The notes: generated by a model not told the origin, from the letters alone. 64,000 nt of DNA from an uncultured Bartonella sp. (GCA_946478665.1 CAMLCZ010000005.1:1-64000); one strand, 5' to 3'; shown: positions 36,283 through 45,435, counted from the stretch's first letter. Translations and numbers: made by a program.

Positions 36283-36396
36283 TTACATGAAATATAATCT
36301 GCAAGAGGAGCATTCACGCCGGTAGGCTACGACTACCGAGCGCCCCTCACCGGACCCGGTAGCCGCAAGTAAGGTCGAGAAGAAGTGCATGACCAT
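36283..36396 (-). CDS. Candidate leader ORF upstream of leuA
   Basis: Open frame of 37 codons ending in TAA 41 bases before the leuA ATG (start at 36396, or at 36390 for the third codon, also ATG). It begins MVMHFFSTLLAAT and later has SVVVAYRRECSSC. The leucine codons TTA CTT (residues 9-10) directly precede a GC-rich block that can fold in two mutually exclusive ways, as in ribosome-mediated attenuators. No good ribosome site is visible and no T tract follows, so expression and mechanism are unproven. Confidence 0.4.
   Translation of the reverse strand: MVMHFFSTLLAATGSGEGRSVVVAYRRECSSCRLYFM
36319..36364 (-). promoter_or_regulatory. Mutually exclusive hairpins in the leuA leader
   Basis: On the minus strand, GGCTACCG (36357-36364) and CTACCG (36320-36325) can each pair with the central CGGTAG (36333-36338). 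Only one stem can form at a time. The block is far richer in GC than its surroundings, which suggests it is kept by selection. Confidence 0.5.
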
Positions 36397-36535
36397 AGTT
36401 GATCGAAAAGCCTACATTTGAAATGTAGCTATCTATTGTCGATATGTTTTCGTTGGTCATGTTCATAATAGTGCTGATATTGCATATCATTGTGACACAC
36501 GCAAATGAATTTATCCCGTAATCACCAACTGTTGT

Positions 36536-37111
36536 TTATTTTATAATAGAATGGCGAAGCTCATTTAATAATAAAGCTGTTTTCATATCATTGATAATAT
36601 TATTATCGAGAAGTTCAAAAGCATCGGTTATATTTTTCTCTATAACTTCAATACTCTCTCCTTCTTTAATCAATCCACCACCACGGCTGAATTTGTCATT
36701 GGGACAATAGTCTGCGAGAAATAACGATAATTGTTCTGTCGAGAAGCCTGGCGTCGTAAAACCTTTAAAAACCAATGTCAGATTATGGACATGATAGCCC
36801 AATTCTTCTCTTGCCTCCCGTAGAACAGCTTGTTCATCGGTTTCTCCTGCATCAACCAGTCCTGCGCATACCTCCAATATCGCCATTTGTCCGCTAACGA
36901 GATAGGCAGGCGCCCGAAATTGCTTAATCAAAAGAACGGTTTTGCGTTCCTTGTCATAAGGCAATACGGCAACTGCTGGACGGTTATGGTAAGTTTCACG
37001 CCGCTGCTTACTCCAACGACCATCATGTTCCTGCTGCTCAAACGAAACATCGGTGAGCTTTGTCCAATTGTCGGAAAGTGTGGTTTGTTGCAGGTTTCTG
37101 ATCTTTACCAT
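36536..37111 (-). CDS. Nudix hydrolase, NudK/ADP-sugar pyrophosphatase-like
   Basis: Nudix protein of 191 residues. The Nudix box is AGLVDAGETDEQAVLREAREELGY, with the preceding EVCAGL and following PGFSTEQLSLFLADY characteristic of the nucleoside-diphosphate-sugar hydrolases; the N-terminus (LSDNWTKLTDVSFEQQEHDGRW) resembles NudK, a GDP-mannose hydrolase. The gene follows the CDF transporter by 7 bases and likely belongs to the trpE(G) transcription unit. Confidence 0.88.
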   Translation of the reverse strand: MVKIRNLQQTTLSDNWTKLTDVSFEQQEHDGRWSKQRRETYHNRPAVAVLPYDKERKTVLLIKQFRAPAYLVSGQMAILEVCAGLVDAGETDEQAVLREAREELGYHVHNLTLVFKGFTTPGFSTEQLSLFLADYCPNDKFSRGGGLIKEGESIEVIEKNITDAFELLDNNIINDMKTALLLNELRHSIIK

Positions 37112-37118
37112 GATAACC

Positions 37119-38027
37119 TCAAGCTATAGGAACTGCTGTTGTACCTAATGGTAGTTTGGCTTCTTCTTCCGGTTCTATATGAATAACTATTCGGGCATTT
37201 TCTATTTCTACTTTCAGGGCATCTTCAATTCTATCACAAATGGCATGGGCATCTCCCACACTCATTGCCGAAGGAACAACCAAATGGAATTCAATGAAAG
37301 TAACCTGCCCTGCAACTCTTGTTTTTAGGTCATGAGCTTCTATCGCTCCAGCTGCGTGAGACGAAATAATATCACGAATGCGCATTGTTTCTTCAAGTTC
37401 AACACCGACATCCATCAACCCTTGAACCGAGCTATTGATAACCTTCCAACCTTGCCAAAGAATATTGACCGCAACAATAATCGCCAAAACAGGATCTAAA
37501 ATTGCCCAACCTGTCAGAATTGTTGCTAACAACCCCACCAACACCCCAAACGATGTAAAGACATCGGTCAACAGATGAAGTCCGTCTGCCTTAAGCGCCG
37601 GTGAGCGGGAAATCTTCCCCTGTCGCAGCAATAAAAGTGCCCATACAGCGTTAATAACGCCAGCCAGAAGATTGATCCCCAATCCCATACCAGGTTGGTC
37701 TGGCAAATGTGCAGCACTTAATGCTGACCATGATTCCCGTAAAATCATAATGGCAGCAACAAAAATCATAGCCCCTTCAAACACAGCAGAAAAATACTCG
37801 GCCTTATGGTGCCCAAAAGGATGATCCCTATCAGCGGGTTTCATGCTGATTTTAATAGCCCACCACGCTGCAATCGAAGCAATAACATTTACAATGGATT
37901 CCAATGCGTCTGAATAAAGCGCAACGGAATCCGTAATGTAATAGGCAAGATATTTAAGCAAAAATACAATAAGGGCGATCGGAATAGACCAAATCGCCAA
38001 TCTTTTCACCCTTAAGTTTTCGTCCAT
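37119..38027 (-). CDS. Cation diffusion facilitator transporter (FieF-like)
   Basis: CDF antiporter of 302 residues with about six membrane helices and a C-terminal cytoplasmic domain. Metal-site motifs are SDALES in helix 2 and, in helix 5, HLLTDVFTS; HPFGHHKAEYF lies between helices 2 and 3. It should export Zn2+ or Fe2+ for protons; the ion cannot be fixed by sequence. It starts 2 bases after the trpE(G) stop, an unexpected operon partner for tryptophan synthesis. Confidence 0.92.
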   Translation of the reverse strand: MDENLRVKRLAIWSIPIALIVFLLKYLAYYITDSVALYSDALESIVNVIASIAAWWAIKISMKPADRDHPFGHHKAEYFSAVFEGAMIFVAAIMILRESWSALSAAHLPDQPGMGLGINLLAGVINAVWALLLLRQGKISRSPALKADGLHLLTDVFTSFGVLVGLLATILTGWAILDPVLAIIVAVNILWQGWKVINSSVQGLMDVGVELEETMRIRDIISSHAAGAIEAHDLKTRVAGQVTFIEFHLVVPSAMSVGDAHAICDRIEDALKVEIENARIVIHIEPEEEAKLPLGTTAVPIA

Positions 38028-38029
38028 TG

Positions 38030-40204
38030 TTAGTTAACCTTTTTCTTCAGTTTGGAAACAACATTTTCAATCATGCGCATTCCGGCATCACCTCCGAGCG
38101 TCATAATCGATTCGGGGTGGAATTGTACCGCAGCAATAGGTTCTTTCTTATGCTCAATTCCCATAATTATGCCATCAGCGGTTTTGGCTGTTATGATAAA
38201 ATCAGCAGGCAAATGGTCGGAATCCGCATAAATCGAATGATAGCGCCCAACTGTGATTTCCGCTGGCAAACCATTAAAAACAGTTCCAGCCTCCACTATA
38301 TTGATCCGTGATGGCTTACCATGCATCGGCAATTCCAATTGACGCAAAACACCGCCAAAAGATTCAACCAATGCTTGTAACCCGAGGCAAACACCAAAAA
38401 TCGGAATATTGCGCTTTCTGGCTTTGGCGATCGTATCATTACAATTAAAATCTTTCGGCGTACCGGGTCCAGGCGACAAAACAACAAGGTCTGGATTAAG
38501 CGCGTCAAACACTTCTTCTGCAATAGGCGAGCGAAGCGTTGTCACATTTGCGCCAGTTTGTCTAAAATAATTGGCAAGCGTGTGAACGAAAGAATCTTCA
38601 TGATCAACCAATAAAATTGAACGTCCCAGACCAACTTTTTCTGGTTGAACATCGGGTTCATCGGCAGAATTTCTGGCACTATCACGGATAGCCGCAATCA
38701 TGGCTGAAGCTTTCAATTCAGTTTCTGCTTCTTCATCTTCAGGATTGGAATCAAATAACAATGTGGCACCTGCGCGAACAGAAGCAATACCGTCCTTAAT
38801 GCGCACTGTCCGCAAGGTAAGACCGGTGTTCATATCGCCATTGAAAAATATCATACCAACAGCACCGGCATACCAAGCACGTGGGCTCTTTTCATGGTTT
38901 TCAATAAACCGCATCGCCCATAGTTTTGGTGCGCCCGTAACCGTTACAGCCCATGCATGAGAAAGAAACGCATCAAATGCGTCTAAACCAGCGCGCAAAC
39001 GCCCCTCAATATGATCTACTGTATGAATAAGCCGCGAATACATTTCAATTTGCCGGCGCCCGATAACGCGAACAGATCCAGCCTCACATACGCGACTTTT
39101 GTCATTCCGGTCGACATCCGAACACATGGTCAATTCGGATTCATCTTTTTTTGAATTCAACAATTTCAAAATTTGTTCAGAATCGGAAATTGCATCTTCA
39201 CCGCGCTTGATCGTTCCAGAGATCGGGCAAGTTTCCACCCGTCGCCCAGTAACCCGTACAAACATTTCAGGAGAAGCTCCAACAAGATATTCCTGCTCGC
39301 CCAAATTGATAAAAAATGAATATGGCGATGGGTTAGTAAGTTTCAAACGCCGACTAATGGCCGATGGTTTACGAGGACAGCTTTCAAAGAAAGTTTGCCC
39401 AGGAACCACTTCAAATAAATCGCCGCGTTTGAAGCTTTCTTTTGCCTTACGCACAAGTTCGGCATATTCGCCACGTTTATAATCACCATTTGGCGGTGTT
39501 ACAGTTGATGGTTTAAAGGCAACTTCATGACTTTCACGCGGTATATTGACGGTATATTTACCTGCATAGGCAAAATCATAATAATCTATCCATGCGCTGG
39601 CAGAATAATGGTCAACAATTAATATCGAGTCTGGCAGATATAACACCAGATCACGTTGATCGTCTGGCCGTTTAATTTTGAAATCTATAGGCTCAAACTG
39701 AAAAGCCAGATCATACCCAAATGCGCCGTAAAGTCCGAGATTATTATCCGTTGTCGAAAAAAACAAATCAACAATTGCGCGCAATACAGTAAAAACCGAT
39801 GGCATGCGCGACCGTTCTTCTTCCGAAAAAACGGTTTCACTTTCTTTTACTTTTACTCGCAAGAGATTTAATGTCTTTTCTACAACAATAACCTCTGGCA
39901 ATACTGTAACAACACTTATAATAGCTTCGAGCAAAACTTCACCGCGTTTTGTCAAAGCCTCTATTTTCACATTGCGCCCTTGTGTGGTGATGACCACAGG
40001 CGGATCAACAATGCCGGAGTCCCAACGCGTATAGCGGCCAGGATATTCATAATTTGATGAAAAAATTGCACCACGATGACTATCGAGATCATCAATAAGC
40101 TTATCAATCGCACCTTCATACGCAATTTCTTTGCGCCGGCGTGTAACCGCTATACCGCCCTTGGTAATGTAATCAAGACCGTTTTCCATCGCTATTTCTG
40201 TCAT
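38030..40204 (-). CDS. trpE(G): Fused anthranilate synthase TrpE(G)
   Basis: Single polypeptide of 724 residues that makes anthranilate from chorismate and glutamine, the first step to tryptophan. The TrpE part (about 1-500) has [25 protein letters not shown] and the chorismate-binding [12 protein letters not shown]; the TrpG amidotransferase (about 530-720) has [20 protein letters not shown], the nucleophile in [10 protein letters not shown], and VQFHPES. The fusion is typical of rhizobia. A canonical trpL attenuator lies upstream, so expression should fall when charged tRNA-Trp is plentiful. Confidence 0.97.
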   Translation of the reverse strand: MTEIAMENGLDYITKGGIAVTRRRKEIAYEGAIDKLIDDLDSHRGAIFSSNYEYPGRYTRWDSGIVDPPVVITTQGRNVKIEALTKRGEVLLEAIISVVTVLPEVIVVEKTLNLLRVKVKESETVFSEEERSRMPSVFTVLRAIVDLFFSTTDNNLGLYGAFGYDLAFQFEPIDFKIKRPDDQRDLVLYLPDSILIVDHYSASAWIDYYDFAYAGKYTVNIPRESHEVAFKPSTVTPPNGDYKRGEYAELVRKAKESFKRGDLFEVVPGQTFFESCPRKPSAISRRLKLTNPSPYSFFINLGEQEYLVGASPEMFVRVTGRRVETCPISGTIKRGEDAISDSEQILKLLNSKKDESELTMCSDVDRNDKSRVCEAGSVRVIGRRQIEMYSRLIHTVDHIEGRLRAGLDAFDAFLSHAWAVTVTGAPKLWAMRFIENHEKSPRAWYAGAVGMIFFNGDMNTGLTLRTVRIKDGIASVRAGATLLFDSNPEDEEAETELKASAMIAAIRDSARNSADEPDVQPEKVGLGRSILLVDHEDSFVHTLANYFRQTGANVTTLRSPIAEEVFDALNPDLVVLSPGPGTPKDFNCNDTIAKARKRNIPIFGVCLGLQALVESFGGVLRQLELPMHGKPSRINIVEAGTVFNGLPAEITVGRYHSIYADSDHLPADFIITAKTADGIIMGIEHKKEPIAAVQFHPESIMTLGGDAGMRMIENVVSKLKKKVN

Positions 40205-40255
40205 TTTAAAACTCCGTTATCCTTGTTGTTCGTGACGAATGCCAGCGCGGAGTAT

Positions 40256-40289
40256 AGAAAAAGGCCGCCCGGTTTTCCGTCGCGGCCTT
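40256..40289 (-). terminator. trp attenuator terminator
   Basis: On the minus strand AAGGCCGC and GCGGCCTT (40282-40289 and 40261-40268) form an 8-bp GC-rich stem followed by TTTTTC. It lies between trpL and trpE(G). Confidence 0.9.
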
Positions 40290-40323
40290 CGCAAATTTTT
40301 GCACAAAATGTCCCATTGGGCCG

Positions 40324-40371
40324 CTATGAACGACCGCACCACCAAGCAGAGAATGAGCATTTGTACATCAT
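40324..40371 (-). CDS. trpL: trp operon leader peptide
   Basis: Fifteen-codon frame encoding MMYKCSFSAWWCGRS and then TAG. Tandem Trp codons (40339-40344) sit just before the terminator hairpin, the arrangement known from the Sinorhizobium meliloti trpE(G) attenuator. Scarce charged tRNA-Trp would stall the ribosome at the Trp pair and favour read-through. The ribosome site (GCAGG) is weak. Confidence 0.88.
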   Translation of the reverse strand: MMYKCSFSAWWCGRS

Positions 40372-40504
40372 GGCCTGCTTTTAGCCTTTTGCCCTCTTTG
40401 TTGCAATAGCAAAAATTAACACAAAAGGATCTATTCTTGTACTTCATGGCAAAAGGCAAACAACCGATAGGTCAAAATAACTTAAAATGAGTATTTATAA
40501 GAAT

Positions 40505-40642
40505 AACAAAAGAAAAGTCCGGGCATTGGGGACCCGGACTTTTCCCCCCTTTCAGATCAAGGGGAATACAGGCGCAGGAAATAGCGGGGGACCTAACGAC
40601 CTGTAACCGTGTTAAAGAAAACTAGGTTCTTTATGTTCGGTA
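40505..40642 (-). ncRNA. Candidate small RNA between rsm22-like gene and trpL
   Basis: A near-consensus minus-strand promoter (40649-40676) is followed by about 135 bases with no open frame and a perfect terminator stem. The transcript can fold into a helix ACAGG/CCTGT (40600-40604 with 40568-40572), another from TTCCCC and GGGGAA (40561-40566 with 40542-40547, competing slightly with the terminator), and the terminator itself. I cannot assign it to a known family. Confidence 0.5.
40508..40543 (-). terminator. Terminator of candidate small RNA / rsm22-like gene
   Basis: Perfect 11-bp stem AAAAGTCCGGG / CCCGGACTTTT (40513-40523 and 40533-40543) followed on the minus strand by TTTTCTTTTGTT. 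Confidence 0.9.
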
Positions 40643-40648
40643 AGCAGT

Positions 40649-40676
40649 AATATATACCATCATTCGTAATAGTCAA
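40649..40676 (-). promoter_or_regulatory. Sigma-70-type promoter of candidate small RNA
   Basis: On the minus strand TTGACT (40671-40676) and TATATT (40649-40654) are 16 bases apart. It lies downstream of the rsm22-like stop codon, so it drives only the intergenic RNA. Confidence 0.65.
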
Positions 40677-40705
40677 CTAATTTTACAACCTTAGGTTTAT
40701 TTTTT

Positions 40706-41671
40706 TTAAACTATACTTCCCCATAAAGTTTTTCTTGCCCGAATATATAGTTCTTTATTTCTTTTAGTGACTATTTCATTGTTATATTGACCATTCGGTA
40801 AACAAATACTCAAATTTATCTTACCAGATGATTTTTTAGGCTGGCTAATTACTCTAAGATAATGATGATTAACTTCATTTTTTGACAAAGAAATATAAAA
40901 ATACTTTTCATCTTCAAATGGAACTTCGGCTTGTTTGGTCATTCTATGGGTGCGTGTCCGCTCTACCCTTTGTGAAAAATGACACCAATTGGGTTCCTGT
41001 AACGGGCATTTAAGGGCATGTGGGCATGGTGCTACAAGAAATGCGCCTTGCTCTAAAAGCCTATCACGCTGCTCCATTAAACGTTTCCAACCGGCAGGTG
41101 TTCCTGGTTCTATTAACACTAGGACAGAACCAGTTTTTGTCCATAGCTCATCAACCAATTTATTTCTGGTTACTGATTCGAGTTCGTCCAAGACATAAGA
41201 CAGTGTCACAAGATCAGCTTTTTCTAAATCCAACATTGCTATGTCTTTAATGTTGGCATTTTTCCAAATAGGCGAAAACTCTAGCACTTGGGAGGCAAGG
41301 TTTTTGCCAACCTCCATAATCTCATCACTTTGCTCTACTAAGGTCGCTTGATCTATTGATGGGAATACTTCACTTGCTGCCAATAGTGCAGTCGCAGGCC
41401 CTGCCCCGACATCGAGCTGGCTCTTGGGCGAAAAATCCGGCATTATTTCCAAAGTAAATTTGAGTGCTGCAGTAACCGTTGCAAAAGTTGCAGGAAAGCG
41501 CGCTGCCATATAGGCGAGCGCCGCAATTTTGGAATTGAGATGCATTTGCCCATCACGCAATTCAGCCCTGTAACGGGTGGTAAGCCGTTCACTGGCCTTG
41601 CCGAGTTCAGATAAACTCGTTTCGTGAAAGAATTGGTTAATAACATTTTGTATATTAGCGGGAAGCTGCAT
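40706..41671 (-). CDS. Rsm22-family ribosome assembly protein/methyltransferase
   Basis: Protein of 321 residues of the Rsm22/METTL17 family, linked to small ribosomal subunit assembly. It has a SAM-like fold (SQLDVGAGPATALLAASEVFP, TLSYVLDELE, LVLIEPGTPAG) and the family's Cys cluster CPHALKCPLQEPNWCHF, which holds a metal or Fe-S cluster in relatives. The last 50 residues are basic. It is a single minus-strand gene divergent from the choline importer. Confidence 0.88.
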   Translation of the reverse strand: MQLPANIQNVINQFFHETSLSELGKASERLTTRYRAELRDGQMHLNSKIAALAYMAARFPATFATVTAALKFTLEIMPDFSPKSQLDVGAGPATALLAASEVFPSIDQATLVEQSDEIMEVGKNLASQVLEFSPIWKNANIKDIAMLDLEKADLVTLSYVLDELESVTRNKLVDELWTKTGSVLVLIEPGTPAGWKRLMEQRDRLLEQGAFLVAPCPHALKCPLQEPNWCHFSQRVERTRTHRMTKQAEVPFEDEKYFYISLSKNEVNHHYLRVISQPKKSSGKINLSICLPNGQYNNEIVTKRNKELYIRARKTLWGSIV

Positions 41672-41770
41672 TATCTAATCCTGTTTTAAGGCTTTTATCA
41701 TGAAGCTTATTTCATTCTTTATAGAAATAGTCTAACTCGTTAATAGGCAAATTTTGTAGCAATTCAGGAG

Positions 41771-43570
41771 ATGCAGACAATCGTGTCTGGTGTTTTAAAA
41801 AAAATAGTGGTGTTGCTGACTACTTTGTTTCTCTCGTCCTTCGCTGCATTGGGAAATGAGCCTCAGTCATGCCGACAAATACGCTTTGCCGATACGGGCT
41901 GGACAGATATTTCTGCAACAACAGGCATAGCTGTAACTTTGCTTAAGGCACTCGGCTATGAACCAGACACAAAAATTCTGTCTGTGCCTGTTACCTACGC
42001 ATCTCTTTCAAGCGGTGACATTGATATATTCCTTGGCTATTGGAACCCATCCATGACGCCGGATTTGCAACCTTACTTAAATGATGGGAGCGTTGAGCTT
42101 TTACGTTATAATCTGACAGGCGCGAAATATACACTTGCAGTACCGCAATTTGCCTATGATGCGGGGTTGAAGACATTTGACGATATCAGCCGTTTTGGCG
42201 CAGATCTTAAATATTCCATTTATGGGGTAGAGCCAGGCAATGATGGAAACCGTGTGATTCTGTCAATGTTGCATGACAAAGCTTATGGGCTAGACAATTT
42301 TCATATTGTTGAAACATCTGAACAAGCCATGCTTGCCGAAGTCGAAGCACGCATCAAAGAAAAAAAGCCTATCGTGTTTCTTGGCTGGGAACCACACCCG
42401 ATGAATATGGATTTCAAAATTGCCTATTTATCTGGTGGCGATAAATATTTTGGTTCCAATTTTGGTAGCGCTAAAGTTGGCACCAATATACGCAAAGGTT
42501 ATCGCCAAGAATGCCAGAATATCGGACAGTTTTTAGACAATCTGGTTTTTACCGTACCCATGGAAAACCAGCTTATGAGTGCGATCATTGATAAGGGTCT
42601 TGATCCTGAACATGCCGCACGACAATGGTTGCAAGCAAATCCTGAAATTTATAAATCATGGCTCGTCAATGTAAAAACCTTTGACGGGAAAGATGCGGTT
42701 GAAGCAGTCAATATTGCTTTGGGATCACAAGATCCACAAACTCTATCGTCCTATAAAATTCCAGTCGGTAAAACTGCCAATACAATTGTAGAATGGCTAA
42801 AAAACCATTGTAGTTTGTTTTTTGCTAGCGTGAGATTTGGTTTGGATAGCCTGCTCAACAGCACGTTATCCATTTTATTGTGGCCAAGCCCAATAGTGCT
42901 CATTGTGTTTTTAAGTTTCCTTGCATGGTTTAATCAGCGCAATTGGCGCGTTGTACTGTTAACCGCATTGGGCTTTCTCTTCGTTATAAATCAGGGCTAT
43001 TGGGTTGATACGATGGAAACCCTAACACTCTTATTCTGGTCATGCATTTTATGCATGGGCATTGGTGTACCAGTCGGTATAGCCTGTGCGCACCGACCAA
43101 GGATCTATCGGGCAATTCAGCCAATTCTCGACCTTATGCAGACATTGCCAACCTTTGTTTATCTTATCCCTGCCATTATATTTTTCCGTATTGGCATGGT
43201 GCCGGGATTAATAGCAACAATTGTTTTTGTGCTGCCTGCCCCCATACGCTTGACCCAACAAGGCATCGTATCAACACCAAAATCATTGATAGAAGCTGGT
43301 AAAGCCTTTGGTAGCAACCGGCGGCAAATCTTATGGAAAATCGAGTTTCCACACGCAATGCCTGAAATTCGTGCGGGCATGACACAAACCATTATGCTCT
43401 CTCTTTCAATGGTTGTCATTGCAGCGACCGTGGGCGGCAATGGTTTAGGCGTCAAGGTTTATCGCGCCTTACAGCAACACGATGCTGCTATGGGATTTGA
43501 AGCTGGCTGCGTTATTGTCGTCGTGGCAATTGTTTTGGATCGTCTGTTCCGCCCCGGAAAGGTGCGTTAA
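41771..43570 (+). CDS. choXW: Choline ABC importer: fused binding protein and permease (ChoX-ChoW)
   Basis: One frame of 599 residues joins two parts that are normally separate. Residues 1-28 are a signal peptide. Residues about 30-315 are a ChoX-type choline-binding protein (FADTGWTD, FLGYWNPSM, YGVEPGNDGN and FLGWEPHPMN carry the aromatic-box region). From about 320 (SSYKIPVGKTANTIVEWLKNH, which resembles the ChoW N-terminus) the ChoW/ProW permease follows, with the coupling loop EAGKAFGSNRRQILWKIEFP. No frame break is seen. AGGAG directly abuts the ATG; GTG at 41783 is an alternative start. ChoV follows immediately. Confidence 0.9.
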   Translation: MQTIVSGVLKKIVVLLTTLFLSSFAALGNEPQSCRQIRFADTGWTDISATTGIAVTLLKALGYEPDTKILSVPVTYASLSSGDIDIFLGYWNPSMTPDLQPYLNDGSVELLRYNLTGAKYTLAVPQFAYDAGLKTFDDISRFGADLKYSIYGVEPGNDGNRVILSMLHDKAYGLDNFHIVETSEQAMLAEVEARIKEKKPIVFLGWEPHPMNMDFKIAYLSGGDKYFGSNFGSAKVGTNIRKGYRQECQNIGQFLDNLVFTVPMENQLMSAIIDKGLDPEHAARQWLQANPEIYKSWLVNVKTFDGKDAVEAVNIALGSQDPQTLSSYKIPVGKTANTIVEWLKNHCSLFFASVRFGLDSLLNSTLSILLWPSPIVLIVFLSFLAWFNQRNWRVVLLTALGFLFVINQGYWVDTMETLTLLFWSCILCMGIGVPVGIACAHRPRIYRAIQPILDLMQTLPTFVYLIPAIIFFRIGMVPGLIATIVFVLPAPIRLTQQGIVSTPKSLIEAGKAFGSNRRQILWKIEFPHAMPEIRAGMTQTIMLSLSMVVIAATVGGNGLGVKVYRALQQHDAAMGFEAGCVIVVVAIVLDRLFRPGKVR

Positions 43571-44611
43571 ATGGCTAGGGTAATCATTGATCGTGTCAGC
43601 GTTGTATTCGGAGCCAAAAAACAGGAAGCTTTAGCGCTTGCCCAGCAAGGGGCTTCACGCGCAGAAATTAAAAACGCAACCAATACGGTACTCGGTGTAC
43701 ATGAGTGCAGTTTAGAGATTTCAGAGGGTGAAACGCTTGTTCTCATGGGGTTATCCGGATCGGGAAAATCAACGTTATTGAGAACCATCAATCGCCTGAT
43801 TAAACCGATAGAAGGCTCAATCTATGTTGGAAATATCGGACAAGAAATTGATGTAACAAATGCAACCTCGGAAAATTTGCGATTTCTTCGTACCCGTCTT
43901 ATCTCAATGGTATTTCAGCAATTCTGTTTGTTTCCTTGGCGAACAGTAGCGGATAATATTGGATTTGGCTTGGAAGTTGCCGGTTTTTCAAAAAAAGAAC
44001 GGCAACTTATTATTGATGAACAACTGGATATTGTCGGACTGCGCGAATGGGCAAACCGTATGGTCACTGAATTATCAGGTGGTATGCAACAACGCATCGG
44101 GCTTGCCCGTGCTTTTGCAACAGGCGCGCCGGTTTTGCTGATGGATGAGCCATTTTCGGCGCTTGATCCACTTATTCGCAATCACCTGCAAGATGAGCTT
44201 TTACAATTGCAACAACGGCTCAATAAAACATTGATTTTTGTTAGCCACGACCTTGATGAAGCAATCAAAATGGGCAATCGCATTGCCATTATGGAAGACG
44301 GAAGAATATTGCAATGCGGAAGCCCGCAGGAAATTGTTCTTTCACCCGCAAATGATCATGTGGCAAAATTTGTGCGTCATATAAATCCTTTAAGTTTTTT
44401 AACAGCACGACATATCATGCGCCCTTTAAACTACGATAATTCCAATATCTCAGTTGCAGCCATGGCCAAACCAGAAACAAGCTTGCCCGATTTAATCAGT
44501 GCATGCGATAAAAAAAGAGGCGCTATTGGGGTGGTTGAAAACGGTCGCGTAATCGGCTTAATCACGCATGATGATATTATCCATCATTTGGCAGAACATC
44601 AGAAACGATAA
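43571..44611 (+). CDS. choV: Choline/betaine ABC importer ATPase
   Basis: ATPase of 346 residues of the ProV/OpuAA type: Walker A GLSGSGKSTLLRT, Q-loop FQQFCLFPW, signature LSGGMQQRIGLARA, Walker B LLMDEPFSALDP, switch HDLDEA. A shortened C-terminal CBS-like region (about 285-346; GAIGVVENGRVIGLITHDDI) follows. Its ATG directly follows the TAA of the fused choXW gene, so they form one unit for choline uptake, which can feed phosphatidylcholine or betaine synthesis. Confidence 0.95.
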   Translation: MARVIIDRVSVVFGAKKQEALALAQQGASRAEIKNATNTVLGVHECSLEISEGETLVLMGLSGSGKSTLLRTINRLIKPIEGSIYVGNIGQEIDVTNATSENLRFLRTRLISMVFQQFCLFPWRTVADNIGFGLEVAGFSKKERQLIIDEQLDIVGLREWANRMVTELSGGMQQRIGLARAFATGAPVLLMDEPFSALDPLIRNHLQDELLQLQQRLNKTLIFVSHDLDEAIKMGNRIAIMEDGRILQCGSPQEIVLSPANDHVAKFVRHINPLSFLTARHIMRPLNYDNSNISVAAMAKPETSLPDLISACDKKRGAIGVVENGRVIGLITHDDIIHHLAEHQKR

Positions 44612-44619
44612 ATATTAAT

Positions 44620-45435
44620 ATGGATTTGAATATAATAACTATTAGTGACGCTGATGATCCACGTTTGGCGTCATATCGTGATATTCGTGAAAAGGATCTC
44701 GTTGGACGAGATAAACATTTTATCGCAGAAGGAAAAGTTGTTCTCGCTAATTTATTAAAATCAAATCGTTTCTCTGCTCAGTCCTTGCTCGTTGTTGCCG
44801 GTCGTCTTTTAGGCCTAATGCCATTGCTCATGAAAACACAACCAACTTGCCCTATTTATTGTGTTCCGCAAAAGATAATGGATACAATTGCTGGTTTTCA
44901 TGTTCACCGCGGAATATTGGGCGTTGGAGAACGAATTCAGGTCCCTGATCTAACACAATTTTTAGAAACCCTACCAGAACAGGCTGTTATTCCTGTGTTG
45001 TGCGGTATTTCCAACCACGACAATATGGGCGCTATCTTCAGAAATGCTGCCGCTTTTGCTGCTGACGGTGTCATTCTTGACAAAACCTGCTGCGATCCTT
45101 TGTATCGGAAAGCTATTCGCGTTTCTGTTGGGGCTGCGTTAAAAACCCCTTACACACAAGGTGAAGATATCAAAACGATATTAAGTGCGCTGCAAAAGCA
45201 TCATTTTCATATTTTTGCTCTGTCACCCTCAGCACCCAATTATTTGAAAGATGCTAAGGTTGAAGACAGAGTGGCCTTGCTGTTTGGAACAGAAGGCGAT
45301 GGCCTGCCCGAATTTATCCTGCGTGATTTTGAAACATTACGCATTCCCATCGCCTATGATTTTGACAGCCTGAACGTTGCTACTGCAACGGGTCTAACGC
45401 TTGCGCATTTTGCAAATCCCGACAAGCTAAATTAA
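44620..45435 (+). CDS. TrmH/SpoU-family RNA 2'-O-methyltransferase
   Basis: RNA methyltransferase of 271 residues: an N-terminal substrate-binding domain (about 1-100) and a SpoU domain with VLCGISNHDNMGAIFRNAAAFAADGVILD, LLFGTEGDGLPEFILRDFETLRIPI and LNVATATGLTLAHF, which form the trefoil-knot SAM site. The target nucleotide is not known. It lies 8 bases after choV; this adjacency is probably transcriptional only. Confidence 0.9.
   Translation: MDLNIITISDADDPRLASYRDIREKDLVGRDKHFIAEGKVVLANLLKSNRFSAQSLLVVAGRLLGLMPLLMKTQPTCPIYCVPQKIMDTIAGFHVHRGILGVGERIQVPDLTQFLETLPEQAVIPVLCGISNHDNMGAIFRNAAAFAADGVILDKTCCDPLYRKAIRVSVGAALKTPYTQGEDIKTILSALQKHHFHIFALSPSAPNYLKDAKVEDRVALLFGTEGDGLPEFILRDFETLRIPIAYDFDSLNVATATGLTLAHFANPDKLN

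Noticed and set aside
40217..40459. 80-codon minus-strand frame over the trp leader
   Set aside because: It crosses the terminator stem and the trpL frame; trpL explains the region better.
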